NCBI GenBank assembly: GCA_040389165.1
Contig: JAZKAK010000004.1
Span: 1 to 25,979, forward strand
From: CAIOTO01 sp040389165
GTDB taxonomy: Bacteria > Pseudomonadota > Alphaproteobacteria > Paracaedibacterales > CAIOTO01
DNA: 25,979 bases
Direction: 5' to 3'
This document shows, in pieces, positions 15,682 through 23,625 of this stretch; the stretch's first letter is position 1; every line of letters starts with the position of its first letter. The position numbers and the translations under genes were made by a program. The notes under the pieces are model-generated. The model saw only the letters and a program-made list of their open reading frames with translations, had not been told where the DNA came from and did not search any database.

Positions 15682-17280
15682 CGCTTCTGCCTTTTTTAAT
15701 ACCTGAGACATATTGCCAACCATGTAAAATGCTGCTTCCGGAATATCATCATAATCACCACTGATAATCCCCTTAAAACCTGCAACGGTATCATCAAGAC
15801 TCACGAATTCGCCGGGCGTCCCAGTGAAAACTTCTGCCACAAAAAATGGTTGCGACAAGAAACGTTGGATCTTTCGCGCACGAGATACTGTTAACTTATC
15901 TTGGTCAGAAAGCTCATCCATACCCAAAATTGCAATAATATCTTGTAATGATTTGTAATCTTGCAAAACACGTTGCACATCGCGTGCTACTTTATAATGC
16001 TCTTCGCCCACATAAGCTGCGTCCAAAATCCGTGAGGTTGAATCGAGCGGATCCACAGCCGGATAAATCCCAAGCTCAGCAATTTGACGATTAAGAACCG
16101 TTGTTGCATCCAAATGTGCAAATGATGCAGCAGGAGCAGGGTCAGTCAAATCATCTGCAGGCACATAAACAGCTTGCACAGATGTAATAGAACCTTTGTG
16201 CGTTGTCGTAATGCGTTCTTGCAAATTACCCATTTCAGTTGCGAGCGTCGGTTGGTAACCTACAGCGGATGGCATACGACCAAGTAGCGCCGATACTTCG
16301 GAACCTGCCTGCGTAAACCGGAAAATATTATCAATAAAAAACAAAACATCTTTGCTCATCACATCACGAAAATACTCAGCAACCGTTAAGCCGCTAAGTG
16401 CTACACGTGCACGCGCTCCAGGTGGCTCGTTCATTTGCCCATAAATAAGTGCCGCTTTTGACCCACCATCCTCAAGCGAATTCACCCCTGAATCAATCAT
16501 TTCATGATATAGATCATTACCTTCACGGGTACGTTCACCAACGCCAGCAAACACTGAATAACCACCATGTGCTTTTGCCACGTTATTAATAAGCTCCATA
16601 ATCAAAACAGTTTTACCAACGCCAGCGCCACCAAACAAACCGATTTTTCCACCCCGAGGATAAGGCGTCAAAAGATCAATAACCTTAATGCCCGTAACAA
16701 GAACCTCCGTTGCCGTGGCTTGGTCAGCAAATTCAGGGGGATCACGGTGAATTGGTAAATAAGCACTCGCCTCAATCGGACCACGTTCATCTACCGGATC
16801 ACCCGTAACGTTAATGATACGCCCAAGCGTACCAACGCCGACAGGGACCATAATTGGCGCGCCAGTATCACGAACGATAGCACCGCGACGAAGACCATTT
16901 GTCGTATCCATCGCAATCGCGCGAACAGTATGTTCACCAAGATGCTGCGCAACCTCAAGCACAAGTTTGCGCGTCACGCTGTTTTTGTTCACGTCTTCTT
17001 CTACAACATCAATTGTGATTGCATTCAAAATAGATGGCATTCCTTTATCAAAACACACATCAACAACGGCACCAATCACTTGGCTTACATAACCAATATT
17101 TTGTTCTGCGACATTTGTCTGCACAGTTTTGGCAACAGCAGCATTCGTCGTGTTTGACGACGCCTTCTTTGTAATCGTTTTTACCGCTGCTATTTTGGGC
17201 GTTGTAGCTTTAGCCGAAACACGTTTCGTTGGTGTTTTGAGAGTACTCTTTTTTGGTGATTTTTCGTTATCGTTAGTCAT
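15661..17280 (-). CDS. atpD: F1F0 ATP synthase subunit beta
   Basis: A 539-residue catalytic beta subunit; the family is usually 465-480, and the excess is an N-terminal extension. Residues 1-60 are rich in Lys, Thr and Ala, as in AtpD of some alphaproteobacteria such as Brucella. The conserved protein starts at about NIGYVSQVIG (61). Walker A GGAGVGKT lies at 217-224 and the catalytic Glu249 is in GERTREGND. FFIDNIFRFTQAGSE and the signature PAVDPLDSTS follow, so the active site is complete. It makes ATP at the membrane-bound F1 head. AAGGA 8 bp before the ATG supports this start and so the extension. No atpA, atpG or atpC is adjacent: the gene is detached from its normal operon, and its 3' end merges with repeats. 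Confidence 0.97.
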   Translation of the reverse strand: MTNDNEKSPKKSTLKTPTKRVSAKATTPKIAAVKTITKKASSNTTNAAVAKTVQTNVAEQNIGYVSQVIGAVVDVCFDKGMPSILNAITIDVVEEDVNKNSVTRKLVLEVAQHLGEHTVRAIAMDTTNGLRRGAIVRDTGAPIMVPVGVGTLGRIINVTGDPVDERGPIEASAYLPIHRDPPEFADQATATEVLVTGIKVIDLLTPYPRGGKIGLFGGAGVGKTVLIMELINNVAKAHGGYSVFAGVGERTREGNDLYHEMIDSGVNSLEDGGSKAALIYGQMNEPPGARARVALSGLTVAEYFRDVMSKDVLFFIDNIFRFTQAGSEVSALLGRMPSAVGYQPTLATEMGNLQERITTTHKGSITSVQAVYVPADDLTDPAPAASFAHLDATTVLNRQIAELGIYPAVDPLDSTSRILDAAYVGEEHYKVARDVQRVLQDYKSLQDIIAILGMDELSDQDKLTVSRARKIQRFLSQPFFVAEVFTGTPGEFVSLDDTVAGFKGIISGDYDDIPEAAFYMVGNMSQVLKKAEAMAQKAA

Positions 17281-17318
17281 AAAAAAATCCTTTTTTATTT
17301 ATCACACCATAGCAAATG

Positions 17319-17443
17319 ATACCATTTCCCCAAATAAATCAGTGCTAAGATTTCAAGATTCGAGCAGCGCAGCGTACACTTGTACGTGAGCAGCACAGAT
17401 AGTGCAGAAAGCTGAAGCAATCATTTATTTCGGGAATTGGTAT
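17319..17443. mobile_element. 125-bp MITE-like element, ATACC/GGTAT ends (copy 2)
   Basis: Terminal inverted repeats of 21 bp match at 19 positions (ATACCATTTCCCC... and ATACCAATTCCCG... read inward). The centre holds GCGTACACTTGTACG. It is inverted relative to 12009-12133 and gapless against it over the same 125 bp, but the two copies have different arm sequences that still pair within each copy. It lies between the atpD start and the hydrolase gene, so it may affect atpD expression. Confidence 0.75.
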
Positions 17444-17517
17444 GAAAGCTTCTTTTTTCTGAGTTTATTTCTTCGCTCATTGATTGGCAAGGAACTTTCT
17501 TCAATTACAGCGCCCGT

Positions 17518-18381
17518 TTAAGAATTTTCAACGATAATCAACCAATCACGCACAATCGTAATTTCAGCGACGCTCATCAAAGCTGGCGCATGACCAGCAT
17601 CTGGAATCTCGCACAGTGAAGCCATTGTGTTGCTTGCAATCATCTGATCGCAGATAGCGCGTGGGAAAATCTCCGATTTCGCACCGCGAAGCACTAATGT
17701 AGGGCACTGTACCCCAAACCAACATGGCCATAAATTCACATCCGGCTGATCTGTTTTAAATGCTGCAATACGTGGATCATAATGCAAACAATACGTGCCA
17801 TCTGGATTTTGCACCAAACTATGTTCAGCCATGTGCTGCCACTGTTCATCTGTCAGCGATCCAAAGGTTGCATAAATTTGACGTATAAAATTAAGTCCTG
17901 CCTCAAATGTCGGAAACGTCGGCATCAATCCCACATAGCTACGAATTTTTTCAAGCGACACACCTGTAATAAACGGGCCAATATCATTGATAATCAATTT
18001 CTTAATTGGCGTTTTTGGTAGTGAAGCCATGATCATACCCAAAAGCCCGCCCATCGATGAACCTAGCCACGAAATCTCAGTTACATTCAACCGCGCAATC
18101 AGCGCCGTCAAATCATTCATATATTGATCGTATGTGTATTCAAACCCATCCGGCAACCAATCGCTAAGTCCGCGCCCCACCATGTCTGGGCAAATAACGT
18201 AATAACGATCCGACAAAGCCTGGGCCAACACATCAAAATCACGCCCGTTCCGACTGAGTCCATGAACCATAAGTAACACGGGGCTCAAAGGGTTTCCCCA
18301 TGCATAATACGTAATATTATGAAAGCCACGCGGGTTTTTTCCCAGATACGTATGAATCGTTGGTCGGTTTTTTATAATCAT
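17518..18381 (-). CDS. Alpha/beta-hydrolase fold protein
   Basis: From the ATG at 18381 this is a 287-residue hydrolase. Two upstream in-frame starts (18423, 18465) lack a ribosome-binding site, while AAGGTG stands just before 18381. Fold landmarks are HGLSRNG at 40-46 (oxyanion-hole region), the nucleophile elbow GSSMG with Ser109, and the late histidine in DAGHAPAL. The acidic member may be the Glu of RGAKSEIF, where relatives usually have Asp; this is worth noting but not disabling. There is no signal peptide, so it is probably cytoplasmic. Substrate is unknown; esterase, lactonase or peptidase-like activities all occur in this superfamily. It is monocistronic, diverging from the ankyrin gene. 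Confidence 0.88.
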   Translation of the reverse strand: MIIKNRPTIHTYLGKNPRGFHNITYYAWGNPLSPVLLMVHGLSRNGRDFDVLAQALSDRYYVICPDMVGRGLSDWLPDGFEYTYDQYMNDLTALIARLNVTEISWLGSSMGGLLGMIMASLPKTPIKKLIINDIGPFITGVSLEKIRSYVGLMPTFPTFEAGLNFIRQIYATFGSLTDEQWQHMAEHSLVQNPDGTYCLHYDPRIAAFKTDQPDVNLWPCWFGVQCPTLVLRGAKSEIFPRAICDQMIASNTMASLCEIPDAGHAPALMSVAEITIVRDWLIIVENS

Positions 18382-18544
18382 GATGCACCTTATAATATAT
18401 GTACCGAGTCGTACGCGTTTCATTCTATCAAATTTACATACACATGCAAAACATAAAACAATCACCTAAACAATACACGTTTAACTGAAAATTAAGTATT
18501 TATACGTAATAATACATATAGAGTTCAAATATGAGTTCTTAGTT

Positions 18545-19738
18545 ATGCGCATACATACGAATATCTTATCACTTATCGTATTTTTTAATTTCCTCACAAT
18601 TGCAAGCGCCCATGAAACACTCGATAAATATTTAATAAACGCATCAAATCACGGAAAAGTGAAAAAAGTCGAAAAAAGTCTTGCGCGTGGCACCAATCCC
18701 AAATCAATTAATGCTGCATTGCTTATTGCTACCGAGCAAAAGCACTTTCAAATTATTAAATGCCTTATAAAAGCGCACCCGAACCCACAATCAATTAATG
18801 ATGCACTGCAAATTGCTGTGTTAAAGAACCACGTGCAAATTGTTAAATTATTAATCGACGCACACGCGAATGTTAACTGCGGAATGCTTACTGCAGCAAA
18901 GAATGGACATGATCGTATTTTCAGAACACTTCTTGCAAAACAACCAAATCCTGCAATCGTTGGAGACGCCCTTGTGGAGAGCGCAAAGAGCGGTCATGCA
19001 AATATAGTGCTAAGAATTCTTGCCACAAACCCATCCCCCTATTATGTCCGTCTTGCACATATGAATACGAGAGATCGCTTTCCTGACATGTGCGAACTTC
19101 TAGAACCTTATTTAGACGATGAACGACTTGATCCTCACACGGTAACAGAACCCGTTCACCATCTTGAATTGGCTCCGCCTCCAGAACCTTTGGCGCTGTT
19201 TCTTGATAAGATATTTGAAAATTCCGGCATCTATACAGACCAAAATGGAATCATGTGGACCGTAGACAATTACGATCAACTTGGCGGTTTTGTAATGGGA
19301 TGCTATGGCCTGAACGCAGCAAGCAATGTTAGTTCTGAGTTACTTAAGCCGGTAAAAATCTGCATAAGCCCAGAGCCAATTGAAGTACATTACAAAATCA
19401 TAAAAAGCAAAATAGAGGAGCTACCCCTCAAATTAACATATCTCGTAAATAGCAGACAACAAATCCTTGCAGATCGCGCACTTCGGGAACAACAAGACCG
19501 TGAATATGAGTGCAACCTGGCTGCTGATCTGACATATCAACGCGAACAAGAACGCCAACACGTGGAGTTAGCACATCAGCAGGCTGACCGTGATCGTCAA
19601 CAAACAGAAGCTATTTTAATGAGCAATCAAGATACTTTTAGTCGCCTAAGCCTTAACACAGCAATCCCCCTAACCCGTGAGCAACGTCGTGAATATAATG
19701 CTGCTGCATTTGAGAGACTGTTTGCGAAAAAAGGCTGA
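18545..19738 (+). CDS. Exported ankyrin-repeat protein with Gln/Arg-rich coiled-coil tail
   Basis: A 397-residue protein with a signal peptide (1-22, ending TIASAHE). Four to five divergent ankyrin-like repeats span about 30-163, recognisable by IAxxxxHxxIIKxLI and AAKNGHDRIFRTLL patterns; the usual G-T-PLH core is eroded. Residues 165-315 are of unknown fold. Residues 318-365 are Gln/Arg/Glu-rich and probably coiled coil, and the protein ends LFAKKG. Secreted ankyrin proteins are common host-directed factors in intracellular alphaproteobacteria, but host targeting here is inference. The start has only a weak ribosome-binding site. The gene converges on proC with 2 bp between the stop codons. 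Confidence 0.8.
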   Translation: MRIHTNILSLIVFFNFLTIASAHETLDKYLINASNHGKVKKVEKSLARGTNPKSINAALLIATEQKHFQIIKCLIKAHPNPQSINDALQIAVLKNHVQIVKLLIDAHANVNCGMLTAAKNGHDRIFRTLLAKQPNPAIVGDALVESAKSGHANIVLRILATNPSPYYVRLAHMNTRDRFPDMCELLEPYLDDERLDPHTVTEPVHHLELAPPPEPLALFLDKIFENSGIYTDQNGIMWTVDNYDQLGGFVMGCYGLNAASNVSSELLKPVKICISPEPIEVHYKIIKSKIEELPLKLTYLVNSRQQILADRALREQQDREYECNLAADLTYQREQERQHVELAHQQADRDRQQTEAILMSNQDTFSRLSLNTAIPLTREQRREYNAAAFERLFAKKG

Positions 19739-19740
19739 AC

Positions 19741-20499
19741 CTATTTACCACCAAGCTCAACACCACGTTCATACGCCGCACACACAGCGTCTTTAATCAC
19801 GCTCTCAAGCCGATCGTTTTCTATCATCACTGCTAGCGCTGCAGCTGTTGTTCCACCCGGGCTCGTCACGTGTTTACGTAACGTCGCAGCATCATCGGTC
19901 GCTCCTTTGATCATCTCCCCTGCCCCGATCAATGTTTGCCGCGCAAGTGCTGCTGCCTGCTCTAACGACAGTCCCTGCTCAACCCCTGCCCTGGTCAACG
20001 CCTCAACCATAAGATAAAAATACGCAGGACCGCTGCCCGATACCGCCGTTACCGCATTCATCAACGACTCGTCATCCACCCAAATAGCCAAGCCCGCTTT
20101 AGAAAACAACGCATCCACTACCGGTGCCACACTATCTTTGCAATCTGAAAACAACCCGATCGCACCCGCTTGATACACCACGGGCATGTTTGGCATACAA
20201 CGCACAAAACGAAGCGTCGCATCAAATTGTTTATAAAATGCAACCGGCAATCCCGCCGCCACGCTCACCCAAATGCATCGCACGCCACCAAATGCCGCAA
20301 TATACGGTGGCAAAACCTGCTCCATCACCTGAGGTTTCACTGCCAACACAATCACATCTGGCATATACCCAACAGTCAAATCATCGATATTTTTTACGCA
20401 TCCCGTTTGAATTGGATCCATTGTCGTAATAGCATGTTCGGCCCAGCATCCACGGAATGCGCTACCCATAAATCCGCCGCCAACGATAAGTATATTCAT
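19741..20499 (-). CDS. proC: Pyrroline-5-carboxylate reductase
   Basis: A complete 252-residue ProC: Rossmann motif GGGFMGS at 7-13, RCMPNMP at 100-106, AVSGSGPAY at 152-160, and the family signature HVTSPGGTTAAAL at 210-222. It reduces pyrroline-5-carboxylate to proline with NAD(P)H. The upstream sequence is poor: only GGCAGAAAA precedes the ATG. A second copy of the first 41 codons at 21407-21529 keeps an ideal AGGAG ribosome-binding site. The intact gene seems to have been cut off from its original control region by the insertion or duplication that placed a membrane-protein gene behind it. Confidence 0.95.
   Translation of the reverse strand: MNILIVGGGFMGSAFRGCWAEHAITTMDPIQTGCVKNIDDLTVGYMPDVIVLAVKPQVMEQVLPPYIAAFGGVRCIWVSVAAGLPVAFYKQFDATLRFVRCMPNMPVVYQAGAIGLFSDCKDSVAPVVDALFSKAGLAIWVDDESLMNAVTAVSGSGPAYFYLMVEALTRAGVEQGLSLEQAAALARQTLIGAGEMIKGATDDAATLRKHVTSPGGTTAAALAVMIENDRLESVIKDAVCAAYERGVELGGK
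20377..20499. repeat. 123-bp direct repeat, left copy (proC 5' end)
   Basis: Matches 21407-21529 at 122 of 123 positions (the difference is 20455 G versus 21485 A). The match ends exactly at the proC ATG on one side and after codon 41 on the other. The copies are 1030 bp apart in the same orientation and flank the AT-rich membrane-protein gene. Confidence 0.95.
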
Positions 20500-20846
20500 T
20501 TTTCTGCCAATCTATATAGGTCATCCCCGAACGTGATCAGGAGACCTCTCTGTACTTAAAATAAGATTATCGGATCACGCGCCGCAATGACAAGCAAGAA
20601 AGGACACATCCCCCCTCACAAACTAAGTGTCTGTAAGATTTTTCATGATTAAATGCATGATCATTTCTTATAATTTTCTCCATGCTTTTATGATGTCAAG
20701 CAAGTGTTTTGCATCGAAGAAGATATCATTTTAAGCAAAAATGTTTCAATGCACATAATCCGTCTTGTCTGTATCAATGACTTTTTTAATTTACAAGTTA
20801 AAATAATTATTGTAATATTAACTATTATTAGTTAGGTTGCAATTAA
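20500..20846. other. AT-rich intergenic region behind proC
   Basis: No gene is seen in 347 bases. A weak REP-like pair lies at 20521-20600 (GGTCATCCCCGAACGTGATC and GATCACGCGCCGCAATGAC). The rest is strongly AT-rich and leads into the membrane-protein gene. No convincing promoter for proC is visible on the minus strand. Confidence 0.5.
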
Positions 20847-21386
20847 ATGAAAATTAAAGACTTTTTAATTGCAAAGTTTTTTTCAAGAGTTGGTTTTTTA
20901 TACTTTTTAAGTGTTTCATTTATTGGAAATTCGTATGAAAGCGAAAAATTATCGTCATGTATTGCAATAAATGAAGGTGATTATCTTCCGTTTATTATAA
21001 TATTGTCTTTTTTTGTTCTTGTATTTCTACTTATGAATTTGCATATAAGTGTAAAATATTATAATAAAAAGAAAAGAATTTTGTTTTGTCTCAGTATATT
21101 ATTGTTAATCATTCTATCACGTTATTTTATTTCAGGCGTCATTTTACCTTTTCTTAATTCTGGCACAGACGATGCCATGATGGGACCGCTCGTATCGATA
21201 TTTGGCGTTTATATTTACATATTAATAGTGCGCTTATTTACCTTTGGTGGAGGTTATAGAAAACCTATTACTGAAGATCATTATATGAAGCGCCCTGATC
21301 ATGGTCACTTGTCGACCCAGACAGCTAGCGCTGCGGGGGAATTGATAGAGGCCTTCTGGCGGAGATGGCTCCCATGGTGGAAGTGA
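20847..21386 (+). CDS. Small hypothetical membrane protein, AT-rich, likely acquired
   Basis: I do not recognise this 179-residue protein. Hydrophobic segments lie at about 14-27, 46-66, 78-101 and 112-132, so it is probably a four-pass inner-membrane protein; the first could be a signal sequence. Codon use is markedly AT-richer than in proC and pgi on either side. The final part (from about 153, LSTQTASAAGELIEAFWRRWLPWWK) changes abruptly in composition and overlaps a GC-richer segment whose other strand continues the proC fragment, so the original C-terminus may have been replaced. Only a weak AGG precedes the ATG. Transfer is inferred from composition and the flanking 123-bp repeats. Confidence 0.55.
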   Translation: MKIKDFLIAKFFSRVGFLYFLSVSFIGNSYESEKLSSCIAINEGDYLPFIIILSFFVLVFLLMNLHISVKYYNKKKRILFCLSILLLIILSRYFISGVILPFLNSGTDDAMMGPLVSIFGVYIYILIVRLFTFGGGYRKPITEDHYMKRPDHGHLSTQTASAAGELIEAFWRRWLPWWK

Positions 21387-21529
21387 CAAAGGCCTTTTGG
21401 CGGTGGCAAATCATCGATATTTTTTACGCATCCCGTTTGAATTGGATCCATTGTCGTAATAGCATGTTCGGCCCAGCATCCACGAAATGCGCTACCCATA
21501 AATCCGCCGCCAACGATAAGTATATTCAT
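21305..21529 (-). pseudogene. proC: Truncated proC 5' fragment with intact ribosome-binding site
   Basis: The first 41 codons of proC (21407-21529) are fused to 33 unrelated codons ending in a stop near 21305. AGGAG (minus strand, 21538-21542) lies 8 bp before the ATG, better than that of the full-length gene. The fragment keeps the GGGFMGS nucleotide-binding loop but cannot be an enzyme. It marks the probable original position of the proC start, back to back with pgi. Confidence 0.9.
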
Positions 21530-21617
21530 ATTAAAAACTCCTAAAAACGTGCGCACTGCGTAAGAACATTGTCAATCCATATGTTACTTGTTATGTTTAG
21601 GTCATTGCAATTGACGC

Positions 21618-21652
21618 ATACCGTTTTCAAAAAAATTATGTAAAAATGGTAT
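21618..21652. mobile_element. 35-bp relic of the ATACC-ended element
   Basis: Begins ATACCGTTTTCA and ends TTTTTACATAATT-type complement with GGTAT; only the two terminal arms of the 125-bp element remain. The left arm shares 16 bases (ATACCGTTTTCAAAAA) with the right end of the copy at 12009-12133. It lies immediately upstream of pgi. Confidence 0.65.
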
Positions 21653-21655
21653 AAT
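21626..21655 (+). promoter_or_regulatory. pgi promoter formed at the element's right end
   Basis: TTCAAA (21626-21631) and a perfect TATAAT (21650-21655) are 18 bp apart, with TG one base before the -10 box. The TAT of the -10 is the last three bases of the element and AAT is flanking DNA. The ATG of pgi is 18 bp further on, giving a short leader. Confidence 0.6.
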
Positions 21656-21673
21656 AAAAAAATAGGTAACAGC

Positions 21674-22906
21674 ATGGCACATGAACTAAACTCAGCACTC
21701 GTAAAAGATCTTTGGCGCCAAGCAGGTGATATTTTCACCTACATAAAAGACCTTCGCATCACATGGCCAGTCATTGCGCACCTCGAAAAATCATCTGAAA
21801 CCATCGAACAATTGCGCCCCGTTGCCGCAGCATTTCAAACTTATACCGACGTCGTCATTCTCGGCACTGGCGGATCAAGCCTTGGCGGACAAGCACTCAC
21901 TGCACTTGCAAACAATTCTACAACACCTGCATTACACTTCATCGACAATATTGACAGCACAACATTCCATGGAATTCTTAACCACCTCAATCCAGCCACG
22001 ACCGGTGTTCTCACTATTTCAAAATCAGGCAATACGGCCGAAACGTTGATGCAAACACTCACGTTGATCCAGACGTGGCAAACATTTCAACCCGCCACAC
22101 AGATGCGCATCATTACCGAAAACAAACCAAATGCTATGCGTGACGTCGCTGCCACATACAATATTCCATGCATTGATCACCCCAATGACGTCGGTGGGCG
22201 TTTTTCGGTATTCACTGTGGTCGGCCTTTTACCCGCAATGATTAAAGGACTCAATGTTTCTGCTTTTTGCGAAGGTGCACGCGAGGCTTTTCAAAACGCC
22301 AACGATGCTACTGCCGAAACATGCCAAGCACTCGCCGGCGCACTTATCCAAGTCGCGCATAAACACCAAGGCATTTCGACAACTGTATTATTTGCCTATT
22401 CAAATCAACTCTCTAAATTCTGCGAATGGTTTGCACAACTATGGGCAGAAAGCCTTGGCAAAAAAGACGCCACCGGCACAGCACACGGCACGACCCCCAT
22501 CAAAGCCATCGGCGCGATAGATCAGCACTCACAACTTCAACTGTACCTGGGCGGTCCACGTGACAAGTTTTTTACATTTTTAACCACAAATGAACAACAC
22601 CCCCTCGCGCCGTTAAAGCTGCCAAGAACACTTACACATCCATCCATCACTCCGCTTAACAACCGATCTATGGGCGATCTAATGATTGCCGAACAAAACG
22701 CAACACTCGACACGATGCGCCTCCATGGATGCCCGCTGCGTCACATCACAATCGAAGCAATTGACGAGGCAAATTTAGGTTCATTAATGATGTATTTCAT
22801 GCTTGAAACACTCGCAGCAGCTAAATTTTGGAACGTAGACCCATTCGACCAGCCTGCCGTTGAAGAAGGAAAAATCTTGGCCATTGAGTATTTGAACAAG
22901 GCTTAA
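21674..22906 (+). CDS. pgi: Glucose-6-phosphate isomerase
   Basis: A 410-residue isomerase, shorter than the 450-550 of most bacterial enzymes but with all sugar-isomerase features: VVILGTGGSSLGGQAL at 60-74, TISKSGNTAET at 114-124, first signature DVGGRFSVFTVVG at 172-184, QLWAESLGK with the likely catalytic Glu, IDQHSQLQ with the ring-opening His, and the C-terminal signature PFDQPAVEEGK. It interconverts glucose-6-phosphate and fructose-6-phosphate in the cytoplasm. AGG lies 8 bp before the ATG. Upstream are a promoter and the displaced proC start, facing away. It converges on the holin gene. Keeping pgi suggests some sugar-phosphate or cell-envelope sugar metabolism remains. Confidence 0.95.
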   Translation: MAHELNSALVKDLWRQAGDIFTYIKDLRITWPVIAHLEKSSETIEQLRPVAAAFQTYTDVVILGTGGSSLGGQALTALANNSTTPALHFIDNIDSTTFHGILNHLNPATTGVLTISKSGNTAETLMQTLTLIQTWQTFQPATQMRIITENKPNAMRDVAATYNIPCIDHPNDVGGRFSVFTVVGLLPAMIKGLNVSAFCEGAREAFQNANDATAETCQALAGALIQVAHKHQGISTTVLFAYSNQLSKFCEWFAQLWAESLGKKDATGTAHGTTPIKAIGAIDQHSQLQLYLGGPRDKFFTFLTTNEQHPLAPLKLPRTLTHPSITPLNNRSMGDLMIAEQNATLDTMRLHGCPLRHITIEAIDEANLGSLMMYFMLETLAAAKFWNVDPFDQPAVEEGKILAIEYLNKA

Positions 22907-22951
22907 ATAAACATGCAAACTAAGCATCGTTGTTGCATTGCGTTATCACCA

Positions 22952-23485
22952 TTAACGAATCTGTGACAACATCGAAGCAACCGTTGAGTCTTTCTCCTTA
23001 CTTCCACGCGACGAGCCAAACTCAAACGCATACGCATCCTTAAGGCACGCGCCAAAGATCCCGGCAATCGTCGATATTATCCCGACAGCCTCACCTGGTA
23101 AATGATCTTTAAAATACGCCAATGACGCTAAGCACGTGATCATTCCCACTGCGGCCGAAATAACCATCACATCCGCCCGGTAATTGCGATGCCCAGCTTG
23201 TGCGAGCAACACATCACGATCGCGCGCCCCTTGCCGATCTTTTAAATAGGCTAATTCACGCTCGGTCTCCATCGATAGCATGTCCTTTTGAAACTGAATC
23301 AACACTGTTGGGTCTGTCCGCAGCTCATCAAACAACTCAGATAATTCATCCTTCCCCGTAATTCGTCGCGCTGAACTAACCACGTCTGCGGCTACTTTTT
23401 CAGCATCATCACCTGATAACCATCGCACAATCGCCGGTGCAAATTCGGCCAATCCCATGGCCGCTGCTACAAATGGAAATGCCAT
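22952..23485 (-). CDS. 3TM holin of the gene-transfer-agent release type
   Basis: A 177-residue protein resembling the GTA holin family (PF11351, holin of 3TMs for gene-transfer release). It has an N-terminal hydrophobic stretch (1-23), a charged central helix region (45-95, with FQKDMLSMETERELAYLKDRQGAR), and two membrane segments at about 105-125 and 131-149. The tail is charged. AAAGGAA precedes the ATG. Holins permeabilise the inner membrane so that a wall hydrolase can reach murein. A SleB-type hydrolase remnant lies upstream on the same strand, so the pair looks like a lysis module from a phage or GTA. The gene is intact, but its first 36 codons recur at 24811-24918. Confidence 0.75.
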   Translation of the reverse strand: MAFPFVAAAMGLAEFAPAIVRWLSGDDAEKVAADVVSSARRITGKDELSELFDELRTDPTVLIQFQKDMLSMETERELAYLKDRQGARDRDVLLAQAGHRNYRADVMVISAAVGMITCLASLAYFKDHLPGEAVGIISTIAGIFGACLKDAYAFEFGSSRGSKEKDSTVASMLSQIR

Positions 23486-23625
23486 TTTTGATTCCTTTCG
23501 TTAGATTACATTCACAATGATAGATTCTCTTAAAATCGTCTGAAATTGAGCATAGTTTAACTATATATTAACTTTTGATATGCATAATGTGATTACTGAT
23601 AGGTAATATTAAAAAGGGAATGGAA

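Noticed and set aside
20847..21386. Transposase as the agent of the proC-flanking duplication
   Set aside because: The protein is a hydrophobic multi-pass membrane protein with no nuclease motif, so the mechanism of the insertion remains unknown.
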